Below are positions 1 to 11,289 of a DNA stretch of 64,000 bases, piece by piece. The DNA is taken from the NCBI GenBank assembly GCA_905116865.2, contig CAJHNH020000708.1, forward strand, positions 50,001-114,000. Direction: 5' to 3'. Origin of the DNA: Candidula unifasciata (Eukaryota > Mollusca > Gastropoda > Stylommatophora > Geomitridae). The notes beneath the pieces are model-generated. The model did no database searches. It was given only the letters and a program-made list of their open reading frames with translations, and was not told the origin of the DNA. Within the stretch, counting starts at the first letter, position 1; each line of letters starts with the position of its first letter. Made by a program: the position numbers and the translations under genes.

Positions 1-460
1 AAATAGTGTTCAAGCTGGTTTCCAATGATACCATGTAAGTAGTTAGAACAGAATGGACTGTTTAGTGTCGTGCATACGACGTCGCTTTTCACAACCCTAG
101 ACTGTTTTATTACATAGAAGAAGGCCAAACTAAGAAGTTCGCGACGAGCAAATGGGCAGGAACACGCCAGTGCAATGATGAAACAGGAAGAGCACTGGCC
201 GAAAAAAACATTCAACCGAAAGTGCATAATACGATAATCAGGGTCCATTAAGGATTCCAGGGGCAGATTGTGGTGCCTGGACAGCTCAGAGAATCAAACA
301 ATATGGACAACTAGAGGTTCATGATCTGGCAATATAACAGTCATTATGTATTCTATGTGGTGGGAGACAGCTATTAGCATCGCTAGGGGTTACCGAGAAA
401 AACAGACGTTCAAGCTGAAGGGTTGTGTGGCTTGTCTGGAGATTGATCCCGCAGGGAAAA
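1..460. other. No gene or repeat recognised
   Basis: Unique-looking AT-balanced sequence. Short frames only. Confidence 0.5.
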
Positions 461-462
461 TA

Positions 463-905
463 GATGGCGGGAAGCCCGGTCAAGGTCAAAGATGTAATAG
501 ACAACGGGAAGTTTGGTCAAGGTCAAAGACGCAATAGAAAACGGAAAGCCTGGTCAAGGTCAAAGATGCAATTAGACAACGGGAAGCTTGGTCACGGTCA
601 AAGATGTAATAGACAACGGGAAGCTTGGTCAAGGTCAAAGATGCAATAGACAACGGGAAGCTTGGTCAAGGTCAAAGATGCAATAGACAACGGGAAGTCT
701 GGTCAAGGTCAAAGATGTAATAGACAACGGGAAGCTTGGTCAAGATGAAAGATGCAATAGACAACGGGAAGCTTGGTCAAGGTCAAAGATGTAATAGACA
801 ACGGGAAGCTTGGTCAAGGTGAAAGATGCAATAGACAATGGGAAGTCTGGTCAAGGATCAAACAGACAGCAGAAAGCCTATCAAGGATACAATTGACGGC
901 AGAAA
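463..905. repeat. 37-bp minisatellite, about 11 copies
   Basis: The unit contains acaacgggaagcttggtcaa followed by ggtcaaagatgcaatag. Starts fall at ~463, 500, 537, 574, 611, 648, 685, 722, 759, 796 and 833, with a decayed end to ~905. The tgcaat/tgtaat variants alternate irregularly. The period is not a multiple of three, so the overlapping open frames are incidental. Confidence 0.92.
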
Positions 906-1710
906 CAGAGGCGCCGGATTCTTTGGGCCTTCCCCTCCCCCTACTTTTGTGTGTGTCCCTAACTGTAGTAGGATTGAGGTTGAGACATGTGCTGTGAGTT
1001 GCTTGCGATAGCAAAAGACAGGACGACCTAACGTGAGTTAATTGACAGCCTAATCTCTACTTGGAACAGAGGGCAGAAAAGAAAAACAAAAGAAAAAGAA
1101 AAGAAAAAGAAAAAGAAAAAAACCAAAGAAGGCATGTGCAAAATAACCAACGAACACATTGTGATAGACTACAAGAACTACGTTTGAAGTCAGTGACACA
1201 TCAACTGAACTTAATACCGAATAAATAATAACCCCAGGTGTTTATACCAACACAAGAAGATTTGAAACCCGATAAACTAGCCACATAAGCTAGAGGCAAC
1301 CATACACCCTTAGCATTAAATATGATTCGTTAAAAAGGCGCAACAAGCAGATACATATTACAGAGCAATATATAATTCATGATAATAGAAGGTAGACTAT
1401 GAAAGCCAGGTGGGATAGCATAAAAAGTGCAGCCAAAGACAACAAGAAACTCCATAATTTGCAACAAAAGGGACTGACTGTTCCTCTTCGTTTGTCCAAG
1501 GATGTAACTGCACTGTGCCTCTTTTTTACAACCTTATAGCGGACACATATGACTAATTCCAATCTTTTGTTGCCCGGGTTAGCCTTCCCTGTTGGGAAAA
1601 GGAAAGACTGAAGAAGACTGGTTTTAGTAATACTGAGATTGGTAGCATTAAATGCCTTTAAGACATTACCTCCAAATAAATGAAAGCAACACTCTGAGAG
1701 ACAGACGCCT
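906..1710. other. No gene recognised
   Basis: An A-rich stretch (1076-1125). The 116-aa minus-strand frame at 1377-1727 has a hydrophobic end but no recognised motif and overlaps SINE-C. Confidence 0.45.
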
Positions 1711-1711
1711 G

Positions 1712-1796
1712 ATGCTGACCACATCACCCACCTAATGCTGACTGGTCTAAAAATATAGGTCTAAAGGCGTGAAAAACGAGTCTTTTACTTCACTTT
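1712..1796 (+). repeat. SINE-C copy, 3' end
   Basis: gatgctgaccacatcaccca, gactggtctaaaaatatagg and ggcgtgaaaaacgagtctttt, like the 3' end at 52722-52840. Confidence 0.72.
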
Positions 1797-1864
1797 TTGA
1801 CGCCCTGAGAGAACAACTGTAAAGGGGGAGAGGGAAGAGAGGGGGGGGGGGGAGAGACAATTTG

Positions 1865-2115
1865 AAAAGTCTTCTTGAGGGTTTCGGGACCCCATAGTGG
1901 GGGAAACAAGAATAGATTCCCTGCCTCCCCAACAAGCATGTCGTAAGAGTAGAGTTGACTAATTGGTAGCTTCCTTCGAAGTCTGAGTCCATCTGCCTGA
2001 GAGGCAAGGAACCAATAATCTGCATACTAGAACAAGACTGACGTCCAGAGGCTGACGAACAACCAGAACTTTGAGCCGAAGTTTGCAGCCCGTAAACGCG
2101 AATAAGAAAAAGAAG
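1865..2115 (+). repeat. Dispersed repeat Rep-A with GAA-type tail
   Basis: Blocks in order: gggaccccatagtggggga, aacaagaatagattccctgc, ccccaacaagcatgtcgtaa, agcttccttcgaagtctgag, cctgagaggcaaggaacc, gaacaaccagaactttgag and gcccgtaaacgcg, then a GAA-like tail. The orientation is assigned by placing that tail 3'. No clear pol III boxes were seen, so whether it is a SINE or a LINE end is open. Confidence 0.75.
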
Positions 2116-2239
2116 ATCTTAAAAGAATAGGTTAAAGTTCCGATACACTGAGGAATAAACAAGTAAAAGAATCATAACATGTAAACAGTAACCGCTAAAC
2201 GCATGGTGAGTTGTCTGGTACAGCAGTTAACTATGTGTC

Positions 2240-2372
2240 ACATGTCATCACTAGTCATGGTGATCTTCTTCCCCTTAACAGTCCGTACCGTGTGGCGGTC
2301 ATAGTCGTGTATATCCACAACTTTCTAGCCCGTGTACTTCCAATCAATTCTGACACAGCTGATCCCATAAGC
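2240..2372 (-). pseudogene. RTE-like LINE 3' fragment (short)
   Basis: It shares tgatcttcttc, gtgt-gcggtcatagtcgtgt and ccaatcaattctgacacag-tgat with the copy at 25640-25910. Only about 130 bp is recognisable. Confidence 0.5.
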
Positions 2373-2799
2373 TAAGTTTATTCAGGGGACAAACTGTTGA
2401 AAATGGGGATGTCACAGGCCAGAAATCGAAGCCACAGTACTGAAAGATCCCTTAATGCAATACAACAGGCAGTGATCCCTGGGGCCACTTGCTGGGCCTC
2501 CGCGGGCCAACTCGGGCCCGCGGGCTTACAGCTGAATAGCCCTGCCATATGCCATGATGTAAAACACTTCAGGGAATTATAAACATGTTCTGAGGGGAAG
2601 TGAGTTCACGCTGATAGTCACCAATTTCTACAGACCTGCCCCTACTTGTTGAATAGTGTGGTTAACATTACATTAGCCGCCTTTATTTACTTCACGCGAT
2701 ATTTCCTTTTGCCAATTTTGCTCGGGTCGAACACTGGAGCCCATATCAATTCTAAACATCCGCCAGGATATGGATTCCAACCCCCACGACGACAGGACC

Positions 2800-2965
2800 G
2801 ACAGTAACTGCCTACGCTCTACAACTCTCTACAGGACCTTGCCGAACAAACCACCATTTATGGTTTTACCCGGCAATTTCACGTTCAGTATTTTGCCACT
2901 GTTTTCTAAACGATGGGTTCTCGATACCATTGTCGGAACAAACGCAAAGCGGGGTTCTTCGACAG
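2800..2965 (-). repeat. SINE-B copy, head truncated
   Basis: It contains caggaccttgccgaacaaac, ggcaatttcacgttcagtattttg and gataccattgtcgg, in SINE-B order on the minus strand. The tRNA-like head is replaced by another sequence (gacccggtgcagacac) that recurs at 3512. Confidence 0.68.
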
Positions 2966-3234
2966 TTCGTTGACCCGGTGCAGACACATTTTCGCACAGT
3001 GTACGTACATCCCTAGATTATGAGACCTTGGAATTCCGTAGAAAGTCCTGAAGTGTAGGGGTGTGAGGGTTAGGGTCAGTGTTAGTCGGTTTTCATTTCA
3101 CACCAACGAACGAACGACCTTAAAACACACTGAAAATGATGACGCTGAAAACAAGCAACACGTTCACACAAAGAAAAAAAAAAGTTAGTTGCCCAGTCAT
3201 TTACACAACAGCGTTTTGGGAGAACGTGTACAGT

Positions 3235-3450
3235 TCGGAGAAGCAGATGGATCACCACAGTCTGGTGAGATTGATGCAGTTGGGGGTGACGAGAGGTTCT
3301 GGCAGAAGCTCGAGGCTCAGAGGAAAGGCAAGACGGACGTTTAATCAGAAATCTACTGGCACCAATAGTATCGGAACTCTTCGCTGGCTGCTGAAGATGG
3401 GGACGGAGCGCTTATGGGAATGCCCCGAGTGCTGTGATGTCGGTTCTTGA
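3235..3450 (+). pseudogene. RNH-2 LINE C-terminal fragment
   Basis: The end of the frame 3136-3450 contains LRGKARRTFNQKSTGT, LRWLLKMGTERLW and CPECCDVGS then stop. The same blocks occur at 36560-36900. Only the extreme 3' end is kept, typical of 5' truncation. It sits between two copies of a shared ~85-bp sequence (2966-3050 and 3507-3600), so it probably inserted into, or was duplicated with, a SINE-like repeat. Confidence 0.75.
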
Positions 3451-3489
3451 ATCAAATCAAATCATTACACAACAGAAAAATGTACACTT

Positions 3490-3740
3490 TCATGCGAAAC
3501 ACAGTTTGTCGACCCGGTGCAGACACTTTCTCGCACAGTGTACGAACATCCCTAGATTATGAGACCTTTTCCGGAAACTCTCTAGGAAACCCTAGAAAAT
3601 CTCACAGCCCCCGAGATTGGGGTGGGAAAAAAAGAACAGAACCAAAAGCGGTCTGCAGCCATCTCGCCTGCATCTGGAATCAAACCGGGTACCTCAGAAT
3701 TACGAAGCGCGTCTGCAACGCCTAAACAGGCTAACCACAA
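3490..3740 (-). repeat. SINE-like repeat with tRNA-like head
   Basis: The minus strand gives gttagcctgtttaggcgttg, then cgcttcgtaattctgaggta and a B box CCGGTTTGATTCCAG. The 3' part (gacccggtgcagacac to ccctagattatgagacc) is a second copy of 2966-3050, so the two flank the LINE fragment at 3235-3450. Confidence 0.62.
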
Positions 3741-4049
3741 CGCTCCCTCGGTTCCCGCATTATTTTATTGTTCAGTAATAACTACCCCCTGGCAGGAAAA
3801 GTAATGAGGAAACAAAAATAGATGTAGTGAAACAATGTACTAGAAATCTATAACTTCTTCTTGACATTAAAGGTGAGCCAACGAGAGGGAGCTAGCTGGT
3901 GATGTCACACGGCTGTTGGCTGTTTCTTGCTACAAACACTGGCCCAATAAAATCAATCGGCGTCTAGAGAAACACTTCAGGGCAACTGTGTTCATGGAAT
4001 GATAACAGAGCGATCCAAGGGATTCAAATGTCAACTCAACTGGAAGACA

Positions 4050-4262
4050 AATGAGCGTGAGTGGGGATAGGGTATCCGTGAGTACGGGTATATGCGTACC
4101 CGTGTGTCTGCGGAAGAGGGTATCGGTGCGCGTGTCAGGATGTGGGTATTCATGCGAGTAGGGATGTGGTTATCCGTGCGAGGATTAGGATGTGGATATC
4201 AGTGCGTGTAGGGATGCGGGTACCTGTGTCTATGTGGATATGGGTATCTGTGCGTCTGATGA
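4050..4262. repeat. Degenerate 24-bp minisatellite, about 8 copies
   Basis: Units follow the pattern gcg-gtagggatgtgggtatc-gt with many substitutions and one 26-bp unit (~4174-4199). Confidence 0.78.
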
Positions 4263-5094
4263 AATTGGTATATGTTAGGAACAATGCAACTATCTACACT
4301 ACATTCCCTTCAAAATAGTTCCCTTCGTCAACAACACACTTTTGTCAACTTTCATACCTAGTTGCAAACATTTCTGGAATCCAATCTCTGACACTTCTTC
4401 GTCAGCATCACTGAATCGCTGTCTTTTCAGTGCCGATTGTAGGCGAGGGAAGAAGAGGGGGGGGGGGGGGAGGTTTGCCGGTGCCAGGGAGAAGGAATGT
4501 TTCATGGCAGTCGACATATTATGCATTGCGAGGTAGAGCGTCACCAGAAGTGATCAATGTGATGGCGCATTGTGATGCAGCAGAAACCAACTGTTTGTTC
4601 TCCCCTTTTCAGGGCGTTTCCTTGTGACTGAATCTTTGAGACGATGTAAGATACATTTCCGTGTTAACTGTTCGACCTTTAGGAATGAACACAATAGACA
4701 ATACATCCTGGAAATCGGGGAAAGGGGGTGGGCGAGTTAACTGAACTTTGCAACTGCTACGGCTATCTTGATTAGTCATAATGGCATTCTGGTTTCTGTC
4801 TATTCTAGGAACAACATTCTGTTAACAATCATTGTGCCTGTGCAGTTCGGTGAGGAGAATTCCCATATCACCTTCCGACTGATATTGCCACTTATGAGGC
4901 AATATTTTCTTGATATTAAGTCTTCTGTCAACGCAAACAGTGTCTCGACCATGGTCACTGTAGGCAGTTGGCCAATACGTTTATCACCATCAACACGAAG
5001 CTGGCCTTCGCGGAAGTGCTTGTGGCACTGAAAGACGCGATATCTTTATTCCGGCAACACTGTATACTTTATTAGGCCAATTTACAGTCTCAGT

Positions 5095-5335
5095 TGGCGT
5101 CTGTGTACTAGCGGGGCGCGAACGCGCTTCGTAATGCCGGAGTGACGGGTTCGATCCCAGCTGCGGACGGTTCATCTTGCGCTGGTTTCGACAGTGGTAC
5201 CGAGAGCTGAGCCTTCAGTTAAAGCAATGGCAAACTACTGAACGTAAAACTTGCCTTGTAAAACCACAATAGTTAAAATCTAAACAAAAATAATGCCGGG
5301 GTTGGTTCTGCAATGTCCTGTAAAGGATATGCAAA
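5095..5335 (+). repeat. tRNA-derived SINE (SINE-B), plus orientation
   Basis: The head has a pol III B box, GGGTTCGATCCCAGC (~5147-5161), preceded by gcgcttcgtaatgccgg. The body follows as ggtttcgacagtggtacc, a tttg(c/g)-like stretch, then the 3' block ttggttctgcaatgtcctgt and aaggatatgcaaactaac. Eight copies or pieces occur in the window, on both strands. Confidence 0.82.
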
Positions 5336-5738
5336 CTAACTTTTTGTCTCTAAGGATGACTTCTCAAGCAAAACACAAAACTTTATATCCGTGCGTTTCT
5401 CAGCCAAGGATATTCTCGACTCCGACGATGCAACGTGACCAAGACACAAACTTCCGTAACTTCTGTTCCGGAATAAATGTGAAGGTCACATCTGCCATGT
5501 CGTTTTGTCAAGGTAAAGGTCAAGGTCACTTATAAAACTATAATCCTCATGTCATAATTACTATTTCAAACAAAAATCGACTTTTTCGGGAACTTTTTGA
5601 AGCAGCCTGTTATTAAAAAAAAACAATTATTCTGGGTTAACTGCAATCTTTGATGTCTTTATTTTGTTTTACTGTCTTCTGCATGTAAGCGATAGGAATT
5701 AGGAATGGGGGTGTTGTTAAGAATTCGTAGGGAGGGAG

Positions 5739-5740
<2 letters not shown>

Positions 5741-5812
<72 letters not shown>

Positions 5813-5881
5813 GAGACAGAGAGAGAGAGACAGAGAGAGACAGAGAGAGAGAGACAGAGAGACAAAGAGACAGAGAGAGAT
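5741..5881. repeat. (GA)n grading into GAGACA repeat
   Basis: Pure GA to ~5803, then GA interrupted by CA at varied spacing. Confidence 0.97.
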
Positions 5882-6164
5882 GTCGTTTATTTACAGAAAA
5901 GCCTATCAATGTGTACAAGATACAAATCTTACAGTTAATATGAACTTTCTACTTTCAGATATGGTACCTTTGTTAATGAATCTTCCCAACGGTTTATCCG
6001 AATATTTCCGACACATCACCAGGAAGCAAATTTCTTTCCTTGTTTCTCCAAAACGTCACTCGCACCACGGCCCGCCGTAAAGTGTCGATCTTTCACCAGT
6101 TCCTCTGCATACTTAATGTCATCATACCTACCGTCTCTTCAACGTTTTTAATGCCAAGGAATCC

Positions 6165-6425
6165 AAAACACTTTCATTCTTCTTCTAATTCATGCGCTAT
6201 GGCATTGGTAGTCATGTCTATCCCCAGCCTTCTGTCTCGTATACTATCAATCATTTCTGACACAGATGATCTTCAATGCTATGAATTCAAACTGTCTGGC
6301 ATCTTCTCTCTCGGTCTCTATTTGCAACTTTTCTTCTCTAGCTTTCCCATCATCACGATGTCATCCAGTTTTCACCTTTTCACGACATGATCAAAGAAAG
6401 TAGATTACCTCCTATGGGTAATCAG
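6165..6425 (-). pseudogene. RTE-like LINE 3' fragment
   Basis: The reverse complement gives the block order of 42075-42285 (a GK-x-x-KK...RPRERMPDSLNS-type stretch, then S-V-S-E-M-I) and closes beside a short GAA run (6177-6186 as ttcttcttc). Open frames on the plus strand here are antisense shadows. Confidence 0.6.
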
Positions 6426-6569
6426 GTCTCTTCGAGTGTTAATATCTGTCAAGACATCTTCATTACATATGACCACCGTGTTTTCACTGTACATTTGGGG
6501 GGGGGGGGGGGGGAGAGGAGGAACAAATTCACTTCCCTATAGCAATCAGGTCGTAAAAGGCGACGAATT

Positions 6570-7404
6570 GCAAGTTTGCCGAAATCGGATGTGTTGAGCT
6601 GAGTTATCGCAGTTCAACTGTAAACAACAATAACACAATTTTGAACCGATCGCATTTTCAAGAAAAAATAGACGAAGAAGAAGAAGAAGAAGAAGAAGAA
6701 GAAGAAGAAGAAGAAGAAGAAGAAGAAGAAGAAGAAGAAGAAGAAGAAGAAGAAGAAGAAGAAGAAGAAACGTAGCTAGATAATACTTATTTGTAACACG
6801 ATGCCTAACGACACAGATCTATCTCCTTGCGTGTGTTTCTGTTTACGTCGTCGCGTCCCCCCCCCCCCACCCCCCCCCCTTTTCCCTCTCTAGCAAGCCA
6901 GATATGCTTTGTGTGGATAAACAGCGAGAACACAGTGACTGGACATACACAAAAGATGACTGAGTGGCAAGTTTGCCGAAATCGGATGTGTTGAGCTGAG
7001 TTATCGCAGTTCAACTGTAAACAACAATAACACAATTTTGAACCGATCGCATTTTCAAGAAAAAATAGACGAAGAAGAAAAAGAAGAAGAAGAAGAAGAA
7101 GAAGAAGAAGAAGAAGAAGAAGAAGAAGAAGAAGAAGAAGAAGAAGAAGAAGAAGAAGAAGAAGAAGAAGAAGAAGAAGAAGAAGAAGAAGAAGAAGAAG
7201 AAGAAGAAGAAGAAGAAGAAGAAGAAGAAGAAGAAGAAGAAGAAGAAGAAGAAGAAGAAACGTAGCTAGATAATACTTATTTGTAACACGATGCCTAAGA
7301 CACAGATCTATCTCCTTGCGTGTGTTTCTAGCAAGCCAGATATGCTTTGTGTGGATAAACAGCGAGAACACAGTGACTGGACATACACAAAAGATGACTG
7401 AGTG
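6570..7404. repeat. Tandem segmental duplication (397 + 438 bp) with expanding (GAA)n
   Basis: Copy 1 (6570-6966) and copy 2 (6967-7404) both begin gcaagtttgccgaaatcgga and end with gactgagtggca. They differ mainly in (GAA)n length (about 96 bp at 6674-6769 versus about 189 bp at 7071-7259). Copy 1 also has a C-rich segment (6846-6890) absent from copy 2. The rest is almost identical. Confidence 0.93.
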
Positions 7405-7634
7405 GCATCACAGGGAAGATAAGCTGTATTAAATTACACAATCACCGCACTGCCATTTAACTTCAAGAATACCAAAAGTCCCCCCCCCCCCCCACCCTTT
7501 TTCGTAAATGTATGTGTTATCAAACATGCTACGTGTGGTGTGAGCAGGGAAATATCCTTCTGCGTGAAGGATGGGGGCGGGGAGGGGGGGGGGAATTGGA
7601 AAAAATGGGATGGGGGGGGGGGGGGGGATAACGT

Positions 7635-7820
7635 CTTTTTCTTCGCGTTCACCAGCTGTAAACTCCGGCGGAAAGTTCTGGTTGTTTGTACAATTCTTGA
7701 GTTCTGTGCATACCCGCATTAGGAATCTTGTTCATTTGCATGCAGACAGTTGGTTCCCTGGCTCCCTGCCAGCTGCACTCCGAAGGCGTGCAAAAAGGTC
7801 CTTTACTTTAACTAATTTGG
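7635..7820 (-). repeat. Rep-A / SINE-C chimera
   Basis: In plus-strand order: ttcttcgcgttcaccagctg, taaactccggcggaaagttc and cagttggttccctggctccc (Rep-A, tail to the left). Then aggcgtgcaaaaaggtcc followed by tttactttaact, the SINE-C 3' end. The junction lies near 7780. Confidence 0.65.
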
Positions 7821-8094
7821 TTGGAAGTATTTTGTAGATCCATGCATGGCATGTGCAGGCTGATCCCAGTTAACTTTCTGTCACAGTAACTGATACCGAG
7901 TTATCTCCCTGAAATGTACCTACCCCGTTTACATGCAGTGTAAAGTGCCTGGAAAAAAAACCGCTTTCGTGGTTTTCCAACTGTGGTATGAGAGTCACAC
8001 AGTGGAAAAGACTGGGTTCTCACTGCGTGGTACTCCTAAAGACAGTAAGCAGTGGCGATGCTAAAGCCAGTCTTCGCTGTAGAGGCGTCATTCC

Positions 8095-8388
8095 TTTTTT
8101 TTATAGTTCGGGTATCGATGCATAGAGAATCCTTTACCACGCCTTCAGGGGCATATAGGGCTAGCCTTAAATGATACAGACCAGTTGGTTCTCGGTAGGT
8201 CACGTGGTCAACATCACGCCAGCTGCCTTTACTTCCGAGTACCCTCTCTGGTATCAGTTTAGGTTTGGGTCGGCCTGGGAGCCAAGGTCATTTCTGAAGA
8301 AGAGAAGATCTGTCTGTATTTGGATTTGAACTGACTATCTTCGGATCCGCAGGCGTCCAGCCGCTACAACACGGTGGCTCGGCTCTTT
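8095..8388 (-). repeat. SINE-C copy
   Basis: Same blocks as 39339-39612: ccacgccttcaggggcatat, cacgtggtcaacatcacgcc, gcctgggagccaaggtcatt, and the head end cgtccagccgctacaacacgg. Confidence 0.76.
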
Positions 8389-8439
8389 ATTAATACCCAC
8401 CGCCTTGTCCAGGTAAATAGAGTCGGCCGTGTTAATTAT

Positions 8440-8712
8440 TTTACCCCAGATGACGTCACAGGATAGTCCAACATTTTAGAGGACGGTAAGACTGGGCTTT
8501 CCGGCTTTCTGATGCTTTTAACCAAAACCTCAAAACATCTAGAACTGGCCCTAACCCACATAGCTTTCACGAGAGAGTGCAGCCTAGGTCCCACGAATGC
8601 ATGCAGCCTAGGTCCCACGAATGCATGCAGCCTAGGTCCCACAAATGCATGCAGCCTATCTACCACCCCCTGAAATATTAGACTGTCCCGTGACTTGTGG
8701 ATTTCCCCTGTT
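8440..8712. mobile_element. Inverted-repeat element with internal 24-bp tandem repeat, copy 1 (MITE-F)
   Basis: Terminal inverted sequences: taccccaga...gtcacaggatagtccaacattt at the left, aaatattagactgtcccgtgac...tttggggta at the right. Near the right end a 24-bp unit containing gcagcctaggtcccacgaa is repeated about 3.3 times (8579-8657). A second copy at 17396-17640 has the same order with fewer repeats. No ORF of note. Confidence 0.75.
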
Positions 8713-8724
8713 TGGGGTAGGATA

Positions 8725-9490
8725 TTACCAAAGCACCGACGGCTCTTATCGACATACTAGCAGGATGTGAAGTTGTGACTACTCCTGTGGCAGGATGTGA
8801 TGTTCTGATAACAGTGCTAAATACCCCCCCCCCCCCCCTTTTTTTTCCGCAACATTAGAACTCTGGGTCTTCTGCGAAGGATAGACAGTGAGAACTGGAA
8901 GTGTCCACCTTACTAATTACCCCATGATCTATATGTGAAAACCTCAGATGTTTATCCCAAAATGTAAGTGTCTGTCATAACACACTGCTTGTTTAATATT
9001 ATAAGTCATCAATATGAGCGCACATATATATCGCAAAGTGTATCCTTGAGTGACATGACAGTGTTAAAGACAGCAGTTCGCCTTGTAATCTGAAACCCGG
9101 ACCAAGGATGCAAAACATGTCTTGTCTCAAAGAGGACGTGAAACTTGAGCTCCCCAAAACATTGGCGCCGTGATACAAGCAAGGCTTTCTTCATACAGGG
9201 ATGCTAACCTAGACGCGTGGAATAGTGAACAGTAGACGCGAGGCCAGTGTTTCTCGTGATATATTTGTCTTGTTACTGTTACGACATGCTTGAGGCAATT
9301 GACACAGCAGGTAAACACAGTACATTATGGGGAGAGGGGAGGGTCCTTGTCTGCTCGTCTGTGGCAGAAACGGGAAATCAACGTGCACATGCCATGCATG
9401 AAACTACAGAGCGCATACTTCCAACCAGAATAGTTAGCATTATCAAAAGAAAAGATGCTACAATATTAAACAGAAAGAATATCATTACGT
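8725..9490. other. No gene recognised
   Basis: A C run at 8824-8837 and otherwise unassigned sequence. Confidence 0.45.
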
Positions 9491-9497
9491 ATATAAA

Positions 9498-9500
<3 letters not shown>

Positions 9501-9580
<80 letters not shown>

Positions 9581-9642
9581 CTCCCCCTCCCCCCCCCGTG
9601 TGGCTTCCAGGGCCCCACTGTGAGTATGGGTGAGGGGGAAAG

Positions 9643-9708
<66 letters not shown>

Positions 9709-9725
9709 AAACAGACCCCCTACCT
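9501..9725. repeat. Compound (GT)n-(AT)n ... (GA)n microsatellite
   Basis: GT 9501-9510, AT 9510-9578, a C-rich spacer resembling the Rep-A head (ggcttccagggccccactgt), then GA 9645-9706 and ccctacctccctagcaagca, which resembles Rep-A. The GA array appears to have grown inside a Rep-A copy. Confidence 0.9.
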
Positions 9726-10729
9726 CCCTAGCAAGCATCGTCGTGTTAGTGTGCTAACTTAGTAACAAAGGACTAATTCACTGGCGTTCTTTTAACGATT
9801 CAGTGTGCTAAAGTTATGCTACATCACGAAGACGAGCCAATTCAGTAACCAAGAAACAATCAGTTGTAAAGAACAATATGAGTGTACATAGCAACCAAAC
9901 AGTGATAATGGCCCAACGCAGTTATCATGTACTAACGGTGATCCTGAATCAACATAGTGACCACAACCCTTCACAGTGAAGTACTCTAATGACATGCGAT
10001 AGCAACAATGGCGCCGAAATCTGTGCTCTTAACTATAGAAGACCTTTCTTGACGTGAGTAGATCTTGCTAGTCACACTCGCCATCACCATACGCTGTGAT
10101 TGCCTTACATTTTGATAGCAGTTAAGTCTGCTAGTTTCCTCAAGACAGTTCCTATTGCTGACATCTTGGGCGGGCGGGGGGGGGGGGGGGGGGGGGTGTT
10201 TGGGGGAGGGTCTTGTCGGTAAACAGGTTAAGAAACACTTATCATATGAAGGATGTTTCTGGACATATGCCGTTTTATAGTGATAAAAATGGACAAGCAT
10301 AGTTGCATAGTTTATGTATCTCAACCTGACAACGTCAACCTTTTTTTTTTTTTAGAGCTAAGACTAAAAGTATTTTGTCAGACACATCGACAGGCATACA
10401 CATGCAGATCCAGCTACTTCGACCCAGAACTTAGAGACGTGTGTATCTACAAAGGCACACCGCAGTTATATGTCAGCCAGTCGATTGTGGAGACAGAGGA
10501 AGGGTTGTGTGAAGAGGAGGTCGATACCGTGCAATACGGAAAGAGAAAAGAAGGCAGAGGTATTTCGACATGCTCCTTGAGAGATTCCATGAATCTCCCT
10601 CCTTACAGGAGAAACAAACATGTGTGGGCATATGGTTTTGCTTCAGGCAGAGAAAGCCAGCAACAACTTGCTCTGTGTGTAGGTTGGGAGGGACAGCTTG
10701 ACAGAATAGGACACCATTATAACAGTTTT

Positions 10730-10733
<4 letters not shown>

Positions 10734-10766
<33 letters not shown>

Positions 10767-10808
10767 TGAGAGAGGGAGAGGAGGGAGAGAGGGGGGAGAT
10801 GAGAGAGG

Positions 10809-10858
<50 letters not shown>

Positions 10859-10897
10859 CGAGGAGAGAGAGAGAGAGAGGGGGGCAAGAGAGGGGGG

Positions 10898-10970
<73 letters not shown>

Positions 10971-11089
10971 GGAGAGAGGGGGGAAGAGAGAGAGGGGAAG
11001 AGGGGAGAGAGAGAGAGAGAGAGATGAATCGCGCTTCGAGAGAGAGAGGGAGAGAGAGAGAGAGAGAGAGAGGGGGGAAGAGAGCGGGG

Positions 11090-11130
<41 letters not shown>

Positions 11131-11136
11131 GGCTGG

Positions 11137-11167
<31 letters not shown>

Positions 11168-11217
11168 AAGAGAGAGGGAGAGAGAGAGGAGAGAGACGAG
11201 AGAGAGAGAGAGAGAGA

Positions 11218-11254
<37 letters not shown>
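10734..11254. repeat. 520-bp GA-rich tract with GGGA interruptions
   Basis: (GA)n blocks separated by gggg-, gac- and gctggctgg-type interruptions. The pyrimidine strand would be a strong triplex (H-DNA) candidate. The 341-aa and 297-aa open frames covering it are low-complexity shadows. Confidence 0.95.
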
Positions 11255-11256
<2 letters not shown>

Positions 11257-11289
11257 CACAGACGGAACACACAAATGAAAACAAAACTT

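Noticed and set aside
2495..2545. GC-rich ggcctccgcgggcc / gggcccgcgggc patch as a hAT end
   Set aside because: Resembles some hAT-derived repeats, but no opposite end or target duplication was found.
6805..7371. 188-aa poly-Leu frame and poly-Glu frame on the other strand
   Set aside because: Translation of (GAA)n. The flanking parts are the duplicated non-coding segment.
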